Program-made: the position numbers and the translations under genes
In this document: positions 17,795 to 26,745 of the stretch, in pieces
How the letters are laid out: each line of letters starts with the position of its first letter
How positions within the stretch are numbered: the stretch's first letter is position 1
The notes under the pieces: model-generated
The model's database searches: none
Seen by the model: only the letters and a program-made list of their open reading frames with translations
What the model was told of the DNA's origin: nothing
NCBI RefSeq assembly: GCF_003627995.1
Contig: NZ_CP032707.1
Coordinates: forward strand, 2,594,501-2,658,500
DNA: 64,000 bases
Source: Brevundimonas naejangsanensis
GTDB lineage: Bacteria; Pseudomonadota; Alphaproteobacteria; Caulobacterales; Caulobacteraceae
Reading direction: 5' to 3'

Positions 17795-18604
17795 ATGATC
17801 CGCCGTTCGCTGCTGCTGTCCGCCGTCGCTGTCCTGACGCTTGCCGCCTGCGGCCAGGGCGCGGGCAAGAAGGCCGGGGGCGAAGGCGCGCCGTTGCTGG
17901 TCGGCGCCACCGCCGTGCCACACGCCGAGATTCTGGAGCAGGTGAAGCCCATCCTGGCCGCCGAGGGCGTGCCGATCGAGATCAAGGTCTTCAACGACTA
18001 CGTTCAGCCGAACGTGCAACTGGCTGAAAAACGGCTGGACGTGAACTACTTCCAGACCAAGCCCTATCTGGACGAGTTCAACACCGCGCGCGGCACGACC
18101 CTGGTCACGGTCGCGGGCATCCATGTCGAGCCGCTGGGCCTCTATTCGCGCAAGCACAAGGCGCTGGCCGACCTGCCGAACGGCGCCCAGGTCGTGCTGC
18201 CCAACGACGCCTCCAACACCGGCCGCGCCCTGCTGCTGCTCCAGGCGGCGGGCCTGATCACCCTCAAGGACCCGCAGAATCCGCTGCAGACGGTGCGCGA
18301 CATCGCCACCAACCCCAAGGGGCTGAAGTTCCAGGAAGTCGAGGCCGCCACAATCCCGCGCATCCTGCCCCAGGTCGACGCAGCGGTGATCAACACCAAC
18401 TACGCCCTCGACGCCGGGCTGAAGCCGAAGACGGACGCCCTTCAGCTGGAAGGCGCCGACAGCCCCTATGTGAACTATCTGGTGGCCCGCCCGGACAATC
18501 AGAACGACCCGCGCGTTCAGGCCCTGGCGACGGCCCTGCGCAGCCAGGCGATCAAGGACTTCATCGCCTCGAAATATGAGGGCGCGGTGATCCCGGCGGC
18601 CTGA
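17795..18604 (+). CDS. metQ: Methionine-binding lipoprotein MetQ
   Basis: A 269-aa NlpA/MetQ-family substrate-binding lipoprotein. It has a signal peptide with lipobox LTLAACGQG (Cys about residue 20), and then VGATAVPHAEILEQVKPILAAEGVPIEI, DVNYFQTKPYLDEFN and AAVINTNYALDAGL. It delivers D- or L-methionine (or a related thioether) to MetNI. GAGAG lies upstream of ATG 17795. Confidence 0.94.
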   Translation: MIRRSLLLSAVAVLTLAACGQGAGKKAGGEGAPLLVGATAVPHAEILEQVKPILAAEGVPIEIKVFNDYVQPNVQLAEKRLDVNYFQTKPYLDEFNTARGTTLVTVAGIHVEPLGLYSRKHKALADLPNGAQVVLPNDASNTGRALLLLQAAGLITLKDPQNPLQTVRDIATNPKGLKFQEVEAATIPRILPQVDAAVINTNYALDAGLKPKTDALQLEGADSPYVNYLVARPDNQNDPRVQALATALRSQAIKDFIASKYEGAVIPAA

Positions 18605-18638
18605 GCGTTCGCCGGGCGGCCGCGCGCCTGGCTCAGGA

Positions 18639-19697
18639 TCAGGCGGCGGCCGGCGCGGCGGTGTCGGCGTTGGTGACTTGGTTTCGGCCGCCGCGCTTGG
18701 AGGCGTAGAGCGCCTCGTCGGCGCGTTCCAGCACCTGGATCGCCGTCTCGCCCGGGCGACGCTGGGCGAAGCCGACCGAGATCGTGACCGCGCCCAGGTC
18801 GTCGTTGGTCGAGCGACGGCGCAGGGCGCGCGATCCAATCTCTTCGCGAATGGCGTTCAGGGCGGCCTCGACGGCGCCCGACGTCTCGCCGGGAAAGATG
18901 ACGGCGAACTCTTCGCCGCCATAGCGGGCGGCGACGCGCGGCGTGCGCGCGATCCGAGCCAGGACGCTGGCGACATAACGCAGCACCTGATCGCCCGTCT
19001 GGTGGCCCCAGGTGTCGTTGAAGCGCTTGAAATGGTCGATGTCGATCAGCGCCAGCCCGATGGGCGAACCCTCGGTCTCGGCCTGGTCGCACATGCGCAG
19101 CAGCTGCTCGTCAAAGGCCTTGCGATTGGCGAGGTTGGTCAGGGCGTCGGTCATGGCGTCGCGTCGGACCTGCTCCAGGTGATCGCGCAGCTTGACGACC
19201 TCGCGGTTGGAGGATTCCAGCCGGCGCTCCAGCGCCGAGGTATGCCGGCGTATCCGCCGCGTGGCGTCGCTGAGCGAGGAGACGATGACGCCCAGGCTGG
19301 CGGAATCCGGGGCCGCGGCCATGCGATCGGCCGCCTCGGCCAGGGTGTCTCCGTAGTTGGCCTGGCTCTCGCGCGCCTTGTCGATGGCCGACGCGACCGC
19401 CGCCAGTTCGCGGTTCAGCACGGCGCCGGCGTCGCGAATCTCTTCGGAGAGGCGGCTGCGGGGCAGGAACTCGGCGGCTAGCATTTCGGCCGTCGATTCC
19501 GTGAAGGGAGCGCCGCTGGCGAGCAGGCGGGCCATTTCCTGGCTCAGAGGGCTGTCAGGCGCGCTCAGATAGTGCAGCCAAAGCTCGAAATTCAGTGGGG
19601 TCGGCCAAACAGCGGCCTCCTGCATGGCGTCCACCACCCGATGGGCCAAGGAATAGGCTTCCGGACTGCGGACCGTGGTTTCGACCTGACTGGCCAT
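18639..19697 (-). CDS. GGDEF diguanylate cyclase
   Basis: A 352-aa cytosolic protein with an N-terminal helical region of about 180 aa. It ends in a coiled coil (ALERRLESSNREVVKLRDHLEQVRRDAMTD), followed by a GGDEF domain with intact active site RYGGEEFAV, so it should make cyclic di-GMP from GTP. The inhibitory I-site (RxxD five residues before GGEEF) reads RTPR, so product feedback is probably absent. There is no membrane segment or recognised sensor domain. It is convergent with metQ (34 bases apart). Confidence 0.92.
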   Translation of the reverse strand: MASQVETTVRSPEAYSLAHRVVDAMQEAAVWPTPLNFELWLHYLSAPDSPLSQEMARLLASGAPFTESTAEMLAAEFLPRSRLSEEIRDAGAVLNRELAAVASAIDKARESQANYGDTLAEAADRMAAAPDSASLGVIVSSLSDATRRIRRHTSALERRLESSNREVVKLRDHLEQVRRDAMTDALTNLANRKAFDEQLLRMCDQAETEGSPIGLALIDIDHFKRFNDTWGHQTGDQVLRYVASVLARIARTPRVAARYGGEEFAVIFPGETSGAVEAALNAIREEIGSRALRRRSTNDDLGAVTISVGFAQRRPGETAIQVLERADEALYASKRGGRNQVTNADTAAPAAA

Positions 19698-19778
19698 GCC
19701 TTGAATCGCCCCTGGGAAGTTCAGGCCGGGATCCTAGCCCGGCCTTCCGTAACGCAGAGTTAAATCAAGAACTGCTCG

Positions 19779-21260
19779 TCAATCGGTGAAAACGACCGGC
19801 CGACGGAGAAAGGCGGGCACATCGTCACCGAAGGCGCTGCCGCGAATCTCGGCGGCCGGTTTGGACGACGAGGTCGGGATCGCCGGGGAGGCGACGGAAG
19901 GACGGTCCTCCGCCTTCTTGCGGCTGCGCGAACGGCGCTTGGCTTCGTCAGGCTTGGCCGGGACGGGTTCGGTCGCAGGGGCGACAACAGTCTCGATTTC
20001 GGCGACGGCTTCTTGCGGCGCAGCTTCGACGGGCTTGCGCGAACGGCTGCGTTCGCTGCGTTCACCGCGCCCCCGGCCCCGACCCGAACGGCTGTCCTCG
20101 CGCGGGCGGTCCTTGATCGAGGAGAAGTCGATGTCGTCCAGCGGCAGTTCGACCGGCTCTTTCTTGATCAGCTTCAGCACCTTGTCCAACGACTTGTCGT
20201 CGGCGGGCGTCACGATCATGAAGGCCTCGCCCAAGCGCCCGGCGCGGCCGGTGCGGCCGATGCGGTGGACGTAGTCGTCGGCGTGGTGCGGGACGTCATA
20301 GTTGAAGACGTGGCTGACGGCCGGGATGTCCAGGCCGCGCGCGGCGACGTCGGAGGCCACCAGCAGCTTCAGTTCGCCGCTGCGGAAGTCGGCCAGGGTC
20401 TTCATCCGCAGGGACTGGTCCAGGTCGCCGTGGATCGGCGCGGCGTTGAAGCCGTGGACCTGCAGCGACTTGGCGACGATGTCGACTTCCGACTTGCGGT
20501 TGCAGAAGACGATGCCGTTCTGAACGTCGCCGCGCTCGACCAGGGCGCGCAGGGCGGTGCGCTTGGCCTTGGGGTCCGAGGTCGGCAGACGGGTGATGTG
20601 CTGGGTGATGGTGTCGGCGGTCGTGGCCGGGCGCGCCACCTCGATCCGGGTCGGATCCTTGAGGAACTGCTGCGTCAGGCGCGTGATCTCCGGCGGCATG
20701 GTGGCCGAGAAGAACAGGGTCTGGCGACGCGGCGGCGTCAGCTTGAAGATGCGCTCGATGTCCGGGATGAAGCCCATGTCCAGCATCCGGTCGGCCTCAT
20801 CGACCACCATCAGCTCGACCCCGGTCAGCAGCATCTTGCCGCGATCGAACAGGTCCAGCAGGCGGCCCGGGGTGGCGATCAGCACGTCCACGCCCTTGTT
20901 CAGGGCGGCGACCTGGTCGCCCATGGAGACGCCGCCGATCAGCAGAACCCAGTTGAGCTTGGTGCCCTTGGCGTATTTGGCGAAGCTCTCGGCCACCTGG
21001 TCGGCCAGTTCGCGGGTCGGGGCCAGCACCACGGCGCGCGGCATCCGGGCGCGGGCGCGGCCCGAGGCCAGGCGGTCGACCATGGGCAGGGTGAAGGCGG
21101 CCGTCTTGCCGGTGCCGGTCTGGGCGATGCCGAGGACATCGCGTCCGGCCAGGGCCACCGGGATGGCCTGTTCCTGGATCGGGGTGGCGGTCGTGTAGCC
21201 GGTATCGGCGACCGCCTGCAGGGTCGTGGGCGAAAGGCCCAGCTTGGAAAAATCAGTCAT
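19779..21260 (-). CDS. DEAD-box RNA helicase, RhlE-like
   Basis: A 493-aa ATP-dependent RNA helicase. It has a Q-motif (GYTTATPIQEQAIP), motif I AQTGTGKT, motif II VDEADRMLD, motif III SATMP and motif VI HRIGRTGRAG. After about residue 375 comes a low-complexity basic tail rich in Arg/Ser/Lys (SRSGRGRGRGERSERSRS), typical of RhlE proteins in RNA-degradosome or ribosome-assembly roles. The exact paralogue is not determined. Confidence 0.93.
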   Translation of the reverse strand: MTDFSKLGLSPTTLQAVADTGYTTATPIQEQAIPVALAGRDVLGIAQTGTGKTAAFTLPMVDRLASGRARARMPRAVVLAPTRELADQVAESFAKYAKGTKLNWVLLIGGVSMGDQVAALNKGVDVLIATPGRLLDLFDRGKMLLTGVELMVVDEADRMLDMGFIPDIERIFKLTPPRRQTLFFSATMPPEITRLTQQFLKDPTRIEVARPATTADTITQHITRLPTSDPKAKRTALRALVERGDVQNGIVFCNRKSEVDIVAKSLQVHGFNAAPIHGDLDQSLRMKTLADFRSGELKLLVASDVAARGLDIPAVSHVFNYDVPHHADDYVHRIGRTGRAGRLGEAFMIVTPADDKSLDKVLKLIKKEPVELPLDDIDFSSIKDRPREDSRSGRGRGRGERSERSRSRKPVEAAPQEAVAEIETVVAPATEPVPAKPDEAKRRSRSRKKAEDRPSVASPAIPTSSSKPAAEIRGSAFGDDVPAFLRRPVVFTD

Positions 21261-21483
21261 GCAGTCCTGAAGGGACGGAGGATAAACGCCTAAACGTCTT
21301 CGGCCTTACGGAACCGCCCCTCTTGGGCGAGCGGGCGGCGCGCATCGCCAGTCCTGTCCCGAGCCTGCGGCGGTATATGGAAGGCCCTACGCCTCAGTCA
21401 AGTATTTCCGTTCGGAACCGACCGCTTGGCAAGGACATTCGGCTCTGTATTGTCCGCGCAAAGGATTGGGAGAGGGACGCCGC

Positions 21484-21852
21484 ATGCGCGCTGCCGTACT
21501 GATAGCGCTGGCCTTGATCGCGCCTGGCGCCGCCTGGGCGTCCGGGCCCGGCGGCGCTGAGGCCATGCAGGCCGCCTTCGGCAACACCATCGTCTCTCAC
21601 TATCCCGACGGCCACTGGGTCAAGCACTGGTTCGACCGCGACGGCGACTATCGCGCCCAGTTCTGGGACGGTCGGCGGCTGACGGCGCGCTGGGCGCGCG
21701 AGGGCGACAAGATCTGCCTGAACAACATCCAGCCGCGCATGATCCTGTCGCGCTTCTGCACCCCTCTGGTCGAGGCCAGCGTGGGCGAGACCTGGCCGGG
21801 CCGCGACCCCCTGGGCCGCCGCGTCCGCAACGAACTGGTGGCGGGGCGGTAG
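21484..21852 (+). CDS. Small secreted protein of unknown function
   Basis: A 122-aa product. A signal peptide (MRAAVLIALALIAPGAAWA, cleavage near AWA-SG) is followed by a mature part with aromatic motifs NTIVSHYPDGHWVKHWFDRDG and two Cys (DKICLNN, SRFCTPL) that may pair. I chose ATG 21484 with GGGAGAGGG upstream; the frame also opens from TTG 21466. Such short periplasmic proteins recur in Caulobacterales, but no function is known to me. It is convergent with topA. Confidence 0.72.
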   Translation: MRAAVLIALALIAPGAAWASGPGGAEAMQAAFGNTIVSHYPDGHWVKHWFDRDGDYRAQFWDGRRLTARWAREGDKICLNNIQPRMILSRFCTPLVEASVGETWPGRDPLGRRVRNELVAGR

Positions 21853-21874
21853 GCTCGTAAATCCGCCCTGCGCT

Positions 21875-22029
21875 CCCTTCCCCCTCGATGGGGGAAGGGC
21901 AGGGATGGGGGTGCGTGCGCGACGGTGAAGGTCAGACGCATGAGACGCGTCGGCGTCTCCGGCGGCCTCATTGGAAGGGGCCTGCCTTCACCCCCGCCCA
22001 ACCCTCCCCCATCGAGGGGGAGGGCTTTC
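21875..22029. repeat. Inverted-repeat element next to topA
   Basis: Arms at 21875-21913 and 21986-22029 are inverted and similar, each with a hairpin of the form CCCTCCCCCTCGATGGGGGA followed by a G-rich stretch ending GGGGGTG. About 72 bases lie between the arms. The layout (two arms, each opening with a hairpin, unique centre) is like that of 12911-13067 though the sequence differs. The right arm lies directly beyond the topA stop. Confidence 0.75.
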
Positions 22030-22033
22030 AGCC

Positions 22034-24673
22034 TTATTCGGCCGCCTTGGCCTTGGTCGTCTTCTTTGCCGGGGCCTTCTTTGCAGCCGGTTTCTTGGCC
22101 GCAGGCTCCTTCTTCGCCGCGGGCTCCTTCTTCGCTGCAGCCTTCTTGGCGGGCGCCTTCTTCTTCGGCGCGGCGCCGGCCTTGGCCGCCAGCAGGGGCA
22201 GGGCCGCCTCCATCGTCATGTCCTCGGGCGCCGTGCCCTTGGGCAAGGTGGCGTTGATCTTGCCCGACTTGACGTAGGGGCCGTAGCGGCCGGCCATGAC
22301 CTGCACGGCCTCGCCCGTTTCCGGGTGGGCGCCCAGCTCCTTCAGCGGCGCGGCGGCCGAGGCGCGGCCCGCACGGCCCGCACGCTTCTCGGCCAGCAGG
22401 GCCACGGCGCGGTTCAGGCCGACGTCGAACACCTCGTCGATGTCCGCCACGTTGGCGTAGGTGCCAGCGTGGGCCACGAACGGGCCGTAACGGCCCAGGC
22501 CCGCCGTGATCATCTTGCCGTCTTCGGGGTGCGGACCCACGTCGCGCGGCAGGCTGAGCAGGCGCAGCGCCTTCTCCAGATCGATCGAGGCCGGGGACCA
22601 GCCCTTGGGCAGGGACGAGCGCTTGGGCTTGTCCGCGTCCGGCGGCGTGGTTTCGACATAAGGACCGAAGCGGCCGATCTTGAGGTGCACGGGCTGGCCG
22701 GTCGCCGGATCGACGCCGAGTTCGCGATCGCCGCTCTCGGCGCCGCCGTCCGCCGCGTCGGGCGAGGCCACGGCGCGGGTGTATTTGCACTCCGGATAGC
22801 GGGAGCAGCCGATGAAGGCGCCGAAACGGCTGGTCTTCAGGCTCAGCTGCCCCTGATGGCAGACCGGGCATTCGCGCGGATCGGAGCCGTCGCCCTTGTC
22901 CGGGAAGATGTGCGCGCCGAGCGCCTCGTTCAGGTGATCCAGGATGGCCGTGGTGCGCAGTTCGCCCGCGGCCTGGGTCGCGGCGTGGAAATCCTGCCAG
23001 AAGCGGCGCAGCAGGGTCTTCCAGTCCAGGTCGCCCGCCGAAACCTCGTCCAGCTGGGTCTCCAGCGCGGCGGTGAAGTCGTACTCGACCCACTTGGCGA
23101 AGAACTGCTCCAGGAAGGCCGTGACCAGCCGGCCCTTGTCCTCGGGATAGAAGCGGTTCTTGTCCATGCGGACGTATTCGCGGTCGCGCAGGGTCGTCAG
23201 GATGGAGGCGTAGGTCGACGGACGGCCGATGCCCAGCTCTTCCAGCTTCTTGACCAGGGTGGCTTCCGAGAAGCGCGGCGGCGGCTCGGTGAAGTGCTGG
23301 TCGGTGCGGATCGCCTCGACCTTGGCCTTGGCGCCTTCCTTCAGCGCGGGCAGGCGGCCGCCTTCGTCCTCGTCTTCCTCGGCGCCCTTCTGCTTCTCGT
23401 CCCGGCCTTCCTCGTAGGCGGCGATGAAGCCGTCGAAGGCCACGACCTGGCCGGTGGCGCGCAGGCCGGTCTGGCCGTCCGGCGTCTCGATCTCGACCGT
23501 GGTGCGGTCCAGGCGCGCCGATTCCATCTGCGAGGCGATCATCCGCTTCCAGATCAGCTCATAGAGCCGCTGCAGGTCGCTATCGAGCCGCAGGGTGTCG
23601 GGGCTGCGCAGGATATTGGTCGGACGGATGGCTTCGTGCGCTTCCTGGGCGTTCTTGGCCTTGGTCTTGTAGTAGCGCGGCTCGGCCGGGACATAGGCCG
23701 GGCCGAAGCGCCGGCCGATGGCCTCGCGCGCCTGGGCGATGCCTTCGGGCGTCACATAGACGCCGTCGGTACGCATATAGGTGATCAGGCCGCCGGTGTC
23801 GTCGACGCCCTCATACAGCTTCTGCGCCGCCTGCATGGTGCGCTGGGCGGTGAAGCCCAGCTTGCGCGCGGCCTCCTGCTGGAGGGTCGAGGTGGTGAAG
23901 GGCGGAGCGGGGGACCGCTTGGCCGGCTTCTTCTCGACCGACTTGATGGTGAAGTCGCCGCTGTGGACGGCCTCGCGCGCAGCCATGGCCATGGCCTCGG
24001 ACACGATGTCCAGGCGCTGGACGCGCTTGCCGTCATGCTTGACCAGGCGGGCGGTGAAAGGCGGGCTGTCGGCGATCAGGTCAGCCTCGACCGACCAGTA
24101 TTCCTGGGCCTTGAACCGCTCGATCTCCATCTCGCGGTCGACGACGATGCGCAGGGCGACCGACTGCACCCGGCCCGCCGAACGGGCGCCCGGCAGCTTG
24201 CGCCACAGCACCGGCGAAAGGTTGAAGCCCACCAGATAGTCCAGCGCCCGGCGCGCCAGATAGGCGTCGACCAGCTCCATATCCAGCTGGCGCGGGTTGG
24301 CCATGGCCTCCAGCACCGCCGACTTGGTGATGGCGTTGAAGGTGACGCGCTGCACCTCGGTGTCCTTCAGCGCCTTCTTCTTGTTCAGGACCTCAAGCAC
24401 GTGCCAGCTGATCGCCTCGCCCTCGCGGTCGGGGTCGGTGGCCAGGATGACGCGGTCGGCGGCCTTGGCGGCCTCGGCGATCTCGGACAGGCGCTTGGAG
24501 GCCTTGGCGTCCACCTCCCAGTGCATGGCGAAGTCATCGTCGGGCAAGACCGATCCGTCCTTCGACGGCAGGTCGCGGACGTGGCCGTAGGAAGCCAGAA
24601 CCTTATAGTCCGAGCCCAGGTATTTGTTGATGGTCTTGGCCTTGGCGGGGCTCTCGACGATGACGAGATTCAT
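22034..24673 (-). CDS. topA: DNA topoisomerase I
   Basis: An 879-aa type IA topoisomerase that relaxes negative supercoils. It has a Toprim domain at the N-terminus (MNLVIVESPAKAKTI ... LATDPDREGEAISWH), the catalytic Tyr in GLITYMRTDGVYV, one four-Cys zinc motif (CPVCHQGQL ... CSRYPEC), and C-terminal repeats of the KIGRFGPYVE / AGRYGPYVKSGK type. The last 60 residues are an Ala/Lys tail (AKKAPAKKTTKAKAAE), common in alphaproteobacterial TopA. ATG 24673 is the family start. Confidence 0.97.
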   Translation of the reverse strand: MNLVIVESPAKAKTINKYLGSDYKVLASYGHVRDLPSKDGSVLPDDDFAMHWEVDAKASKRLSEIAEAAKAADRVILATDPDREGEAISWHVLEVLNKKKALKDTEVQRVTFNAITKSAVLEAMANPRQLDMELVDAYLARRALDYLVGFNLSPVLWRKLPGARSAGRVQSVALRIVVDREMEIERFKAQEYWSVEADLIADSPPFTARLVKHDGKRVQRLDIVSEAMAMAAREAVHSGDFTIKSVEKKPAKRSPAPPFTTSTLQQEAARKLGFTAQRTMQAAQKLYEGVDDTGGLITYMRTDGVYVTPEGIAQAREAIGRRFGPAYVPAEPRYYKTKAKNAQEAHEAIRPTNILRSPDTLRLDSDLQRLYELIWKRMIASQMESARLDRTTVEIETPDGQTGLRATGQVVAFDGFIAAYEEGRDEKQKGAEEDEDEGGRLPALKEGAKAKVEAIRTDQHFTEPPPRFSEATLVKKLEELGIGRPSTYASILTTLRDREYVRMDKNRFYPEDKGRLVTAFLEQFFAKWVEYDFTAALETQLDEVSAGDLDWKTLLRRFWQDFHAATQAAGELRTTAILDHLNEALGAHIFPDKGDGSDPRECPVCHQGQLSLKTSRFGAFIGCSRYPECKYTRAVASPDAADGGAESGDRELGVDPATGQPVHLKIGRFGPYVETTPPDADKPKRSSLPKGWSPASIDLEKALRLLSLPRDVGPHPEDGKMITAGLGRYGPFVAHAGTYANVADIDEVFDVGLNRAVALLAEKRAGRAGRASAAAPLKELGAHPETGEAVQVMAGRYGPYVKSGKINATLPKGTAPEDMTMEAALPLLAAKAGAAPKKKAPAKKAAAKKEPAAKKEPAAKKPAAKKAPAKKTTKAKAAE

Positions 24674-24825
24674 GGCGCTCTATCGGGGAAAAGGGGGCGC
24701 GAACGTGGTTGCGGCGGGCGCGGAAGTCAATCGGCGCATTTTATATGAGCAACCAATAGGCGTAACGCGAGTTTACAAAACACTCTAGGTTGTGCTTCTC
24801 TCATGCGTTCTCGGGAGGGTTGACC

Positions 24826-25011
24826 ATGGAAAAGTCAGCGCCGCGGCGCAGGGAGACGGCGAGCCTCGATCCGGTGGATTATCCGATCCGCGAATATGTG
24901 GCGGCCATGGCGATGGAACTGGCCGGAATGGCCCGATGGGACGGCGACGAGCGCCTGGCGGGCCTCCTGGAAAGCGCAGCGGATTTGGCGCGCCGCACGG
25001 CGTCCGCCTAG
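24826..25011 (+). CDS. Small hypothetical protein
   Basis: A 61-aa polypeptide beginning MEKSAPRRRETASLD; the C-terminal half is a predicted amphipathic helix (IREYVAAMAMELAGMARW ... AADLARRTA). A good ribosome site GGGAGG lies 8 bases before ATG 24826. It is divergent from topA. Its TAG shares the palindrome CTAG with the stop of the opposing dprA, so the two genes overlap tail to tail by 4 bases. I do not recognise a family. Confidence 0.6.
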   Translation: MEKSAPRRRETASLDPVDYPIREYVAAMAMELAGMARWDGDERLAGLLESAADLARRTASA

Positions 25012-26096
25012 CTGGCGGCCAGGCCGCCCGGCAGCAAGGTCGCGCGCCCTGCGAGGTGCAGCTCCAGCAGGGCGGCGGCGGTTTCCGCGATCGACAGGCG
25101 CGCGGCGCGCGCCAGTTCGTCGCGGGCGATGGGCGTCGGCGACAGCAGAGCCTCGACCCGGTCCAGCAGGGCGTCGTCGATCTGATCCGGTTGGCCGGGG
25201 TCGAACGGCGAATCAGCGGACGGCTCGCGCAGGGTTCTCAAGGAAGCGAAGGCGCGCTCGATATCCTCGATCCCTTCGCACAGGATCGCGCCTTGCCGCA
25301 GCAATTCGTTCGGCCCCTTGGAGCGCGGGTCCAGGGGCGAGCCGGGCACGGCGAAGACGTCGCGACCTTGTTCGGCCGCCAGCCGCGCGGTGATCAGGGA
25401 GCCGGAGCGGATTTCCGCCTCGACCACCACCACGCCCCGCGACAGGCCCGAGATGATGCGGTTGCGGCGCGGGAAGTCGCGCGCCTGGGCCCGCGCGCCG
25501 ACAGGGCTTTCGGAAACGATGCAGCCGCGCTCGGCGATCTGGCGATACAGGTCGGCGTTGTCGGACGGATAGATGTTGTCCACGCCGCCGCCCAGAACGG
25601 CGACCGTGCCGGTGTCCAGAGCGCCAAGGTGCGCCGCCGCATCGACCCCGCGCGCGAGGCCCGAGACGACGACGTGACCGCTTTCACCCAATTGTTGCGC
25701 CAGTCCGCGCGCGATCCGCTGGCCCCCGGCCGAGGCGATGCGCGCGCCGACGATGGCCATGCAGGACCGCTGCATCAGCGTCGGGTCGCCAAGGGTCCAC
25801 AGCAAAGGCGGCGGCGGATCGACGGCGGCGAGGGCTTCGGGATAGGCGGCCTCGCTCCACAGGATCAGTTGCGCGCCGATGCGGGCGCCCGCCTCAAGCT
25901 CGGCCTCGACGGCGTCGGGCGCAGGTATGGCGTAGCCGGTGCGTCCCCGATTGCGGATCAGATCGGGCAGGGCGTCCAGCGCGCGCTTGGCTGAACCGTA
26001 CCGCTGGAGCAACTGGGAAAAGGCCACGGGGCCGACGCGGTCGGTCCGGGCGAGCCGGAGGCGGGCGAAACGCTCGGCTTCCGACAGCGGCGTCAC
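25008..26096 (-). CDS. dprA: DNA processing protein DprA (Smf)
   Basis: A 362-aa DprA, which loads RecA onto incoming single-stranded DNA during natural transformation. It has a Rossmann-like core with [59 protein letters not shown] and [13 protein letters not shown], an N-terminal SAM-like helical part and a C-terminal winged-helix ([24 protein letters not shown]). Start ATG overlaps the plsY stop by 4 bases. Confidence 0.94.
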   Translation of the reverse strand: MTPLSEAERFARLRLARTDRVGPVAFSQLLQRYGSAKRALDALPDLIRNRGRTGYAIPAPDAVEAELEAGARIGAQLILWSEAAYPEALAAVDPPPPLLWTLGDPTLMQRSCMAIVGARIASAGGQRIARGLAQQLGESGHVVVSGLARGVDAAAHLGALDTGTVAVLGGGVDNIYPSDNADLYRQIAERGCIVSESPVGARAQARDFPRRNRIISGLSRGVVVVEAEIRSGSLITARLAAEQGRDVFAVPGSPLDPRSKGPNELLRQGAILCEGIEDIERAFASLRTLREPSADSPFDPGQPDQIDDALLDRVEALLSPTPIARDELARAARLSIAETAAALLELHLAGRATLLPGGLAAS

Positions 26097-26731
26097 GCCT
26101 TCTTGGCCCCGATCTTGGGCTCGGCGCCTTTGAGCAGGCGGCCGATGTTCTCATGGTGGCGGATGAAGATCAGCACGGCGGTGAAGACCGCGAGGACCAG
26201 GATGGGCGCGGGCGCAGGCAGGCCTAGCGCGGGCAGGGGCAGCAGGGCGTAGAGCGGCGTCAGCGCCGCCGCCGCCAGGGCCGACAGCGAGGAGTAGCGC
26301 AGGGCGAAGGCCATGATCAGCCAGGTCGCCGCCGCCAGCAGGCCCAGCGGCCAGCAGGCGGCCAGGATCAGGCCGAAAAAGGTCGCCACCCCCTTGCCGC
26401 CCTTGAAGCCCAGCCAGACGGGGAAGAGGTGGCCCAGGAAGGCCGCGCCGCCGGCGATGGCGCCCACGGCCTCGGACCCGAACAGATGCCGCGCGATCAG
26501 CAGGGCGACCGCGCCCTTGCCCGCATCCAGGATCAGGGTGGCGATAGCCAAGTCCTTGCGCCCGGTGCGCAGGACGTTGGTCGCGCCGATGTTGCCCGAA
26601 CCGATGTTGCGCACGTCGCCCGCGCCCGCCGCGCGGGTCAGGATGACGCCGAAGGGAATGGAGCCCAGCAGGTATCCGCCAATAGCCACAAGCCCGAGCG
26701 TAAGGAGCGCCGGCCCCGCCAGATCCTGCAA
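26093..26731 (-). CDS. plsY: Glycerol-3-phosphate acyltransferase PlsY
   Basis: A 212-aa inner-membrane enzyme transferring acyl groups from acyl-phosphate to glycerol-3-phosphate, the first step of phospholipid synthesis. The three PlsY motifs are visible: GSIPFGVIL...[16 protein letters not shown], the phosphate-loop [12 protein letters not shown], and the C-terminal [18 protein letters not shown]. It is co-oriented between pyrC and dprA, overlapping dprA by 4 bases. Confidence 0.95.
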   Translation of the reverse strand: MQDLAGPALLTLGLVAIGGYLLGSIPFGVILTRAAGAGDVRNIGSGNIGATNVLRTGRKDLAIATLILDAGKGAVALLIARHLFGSEAVGAIAGGAAFLGHLFPVWLGFKGGKGVATFFGLILAACWPLGLLAAATWLIMAFALRYSSLSALAAAALTPLYALLPLPALGLPAPAPILVLAVFTAVLIFIRHHENIGRLLKGAEPKIGAKKA

Positions 26732-26745
26732 GTGATTCGCTCCCC

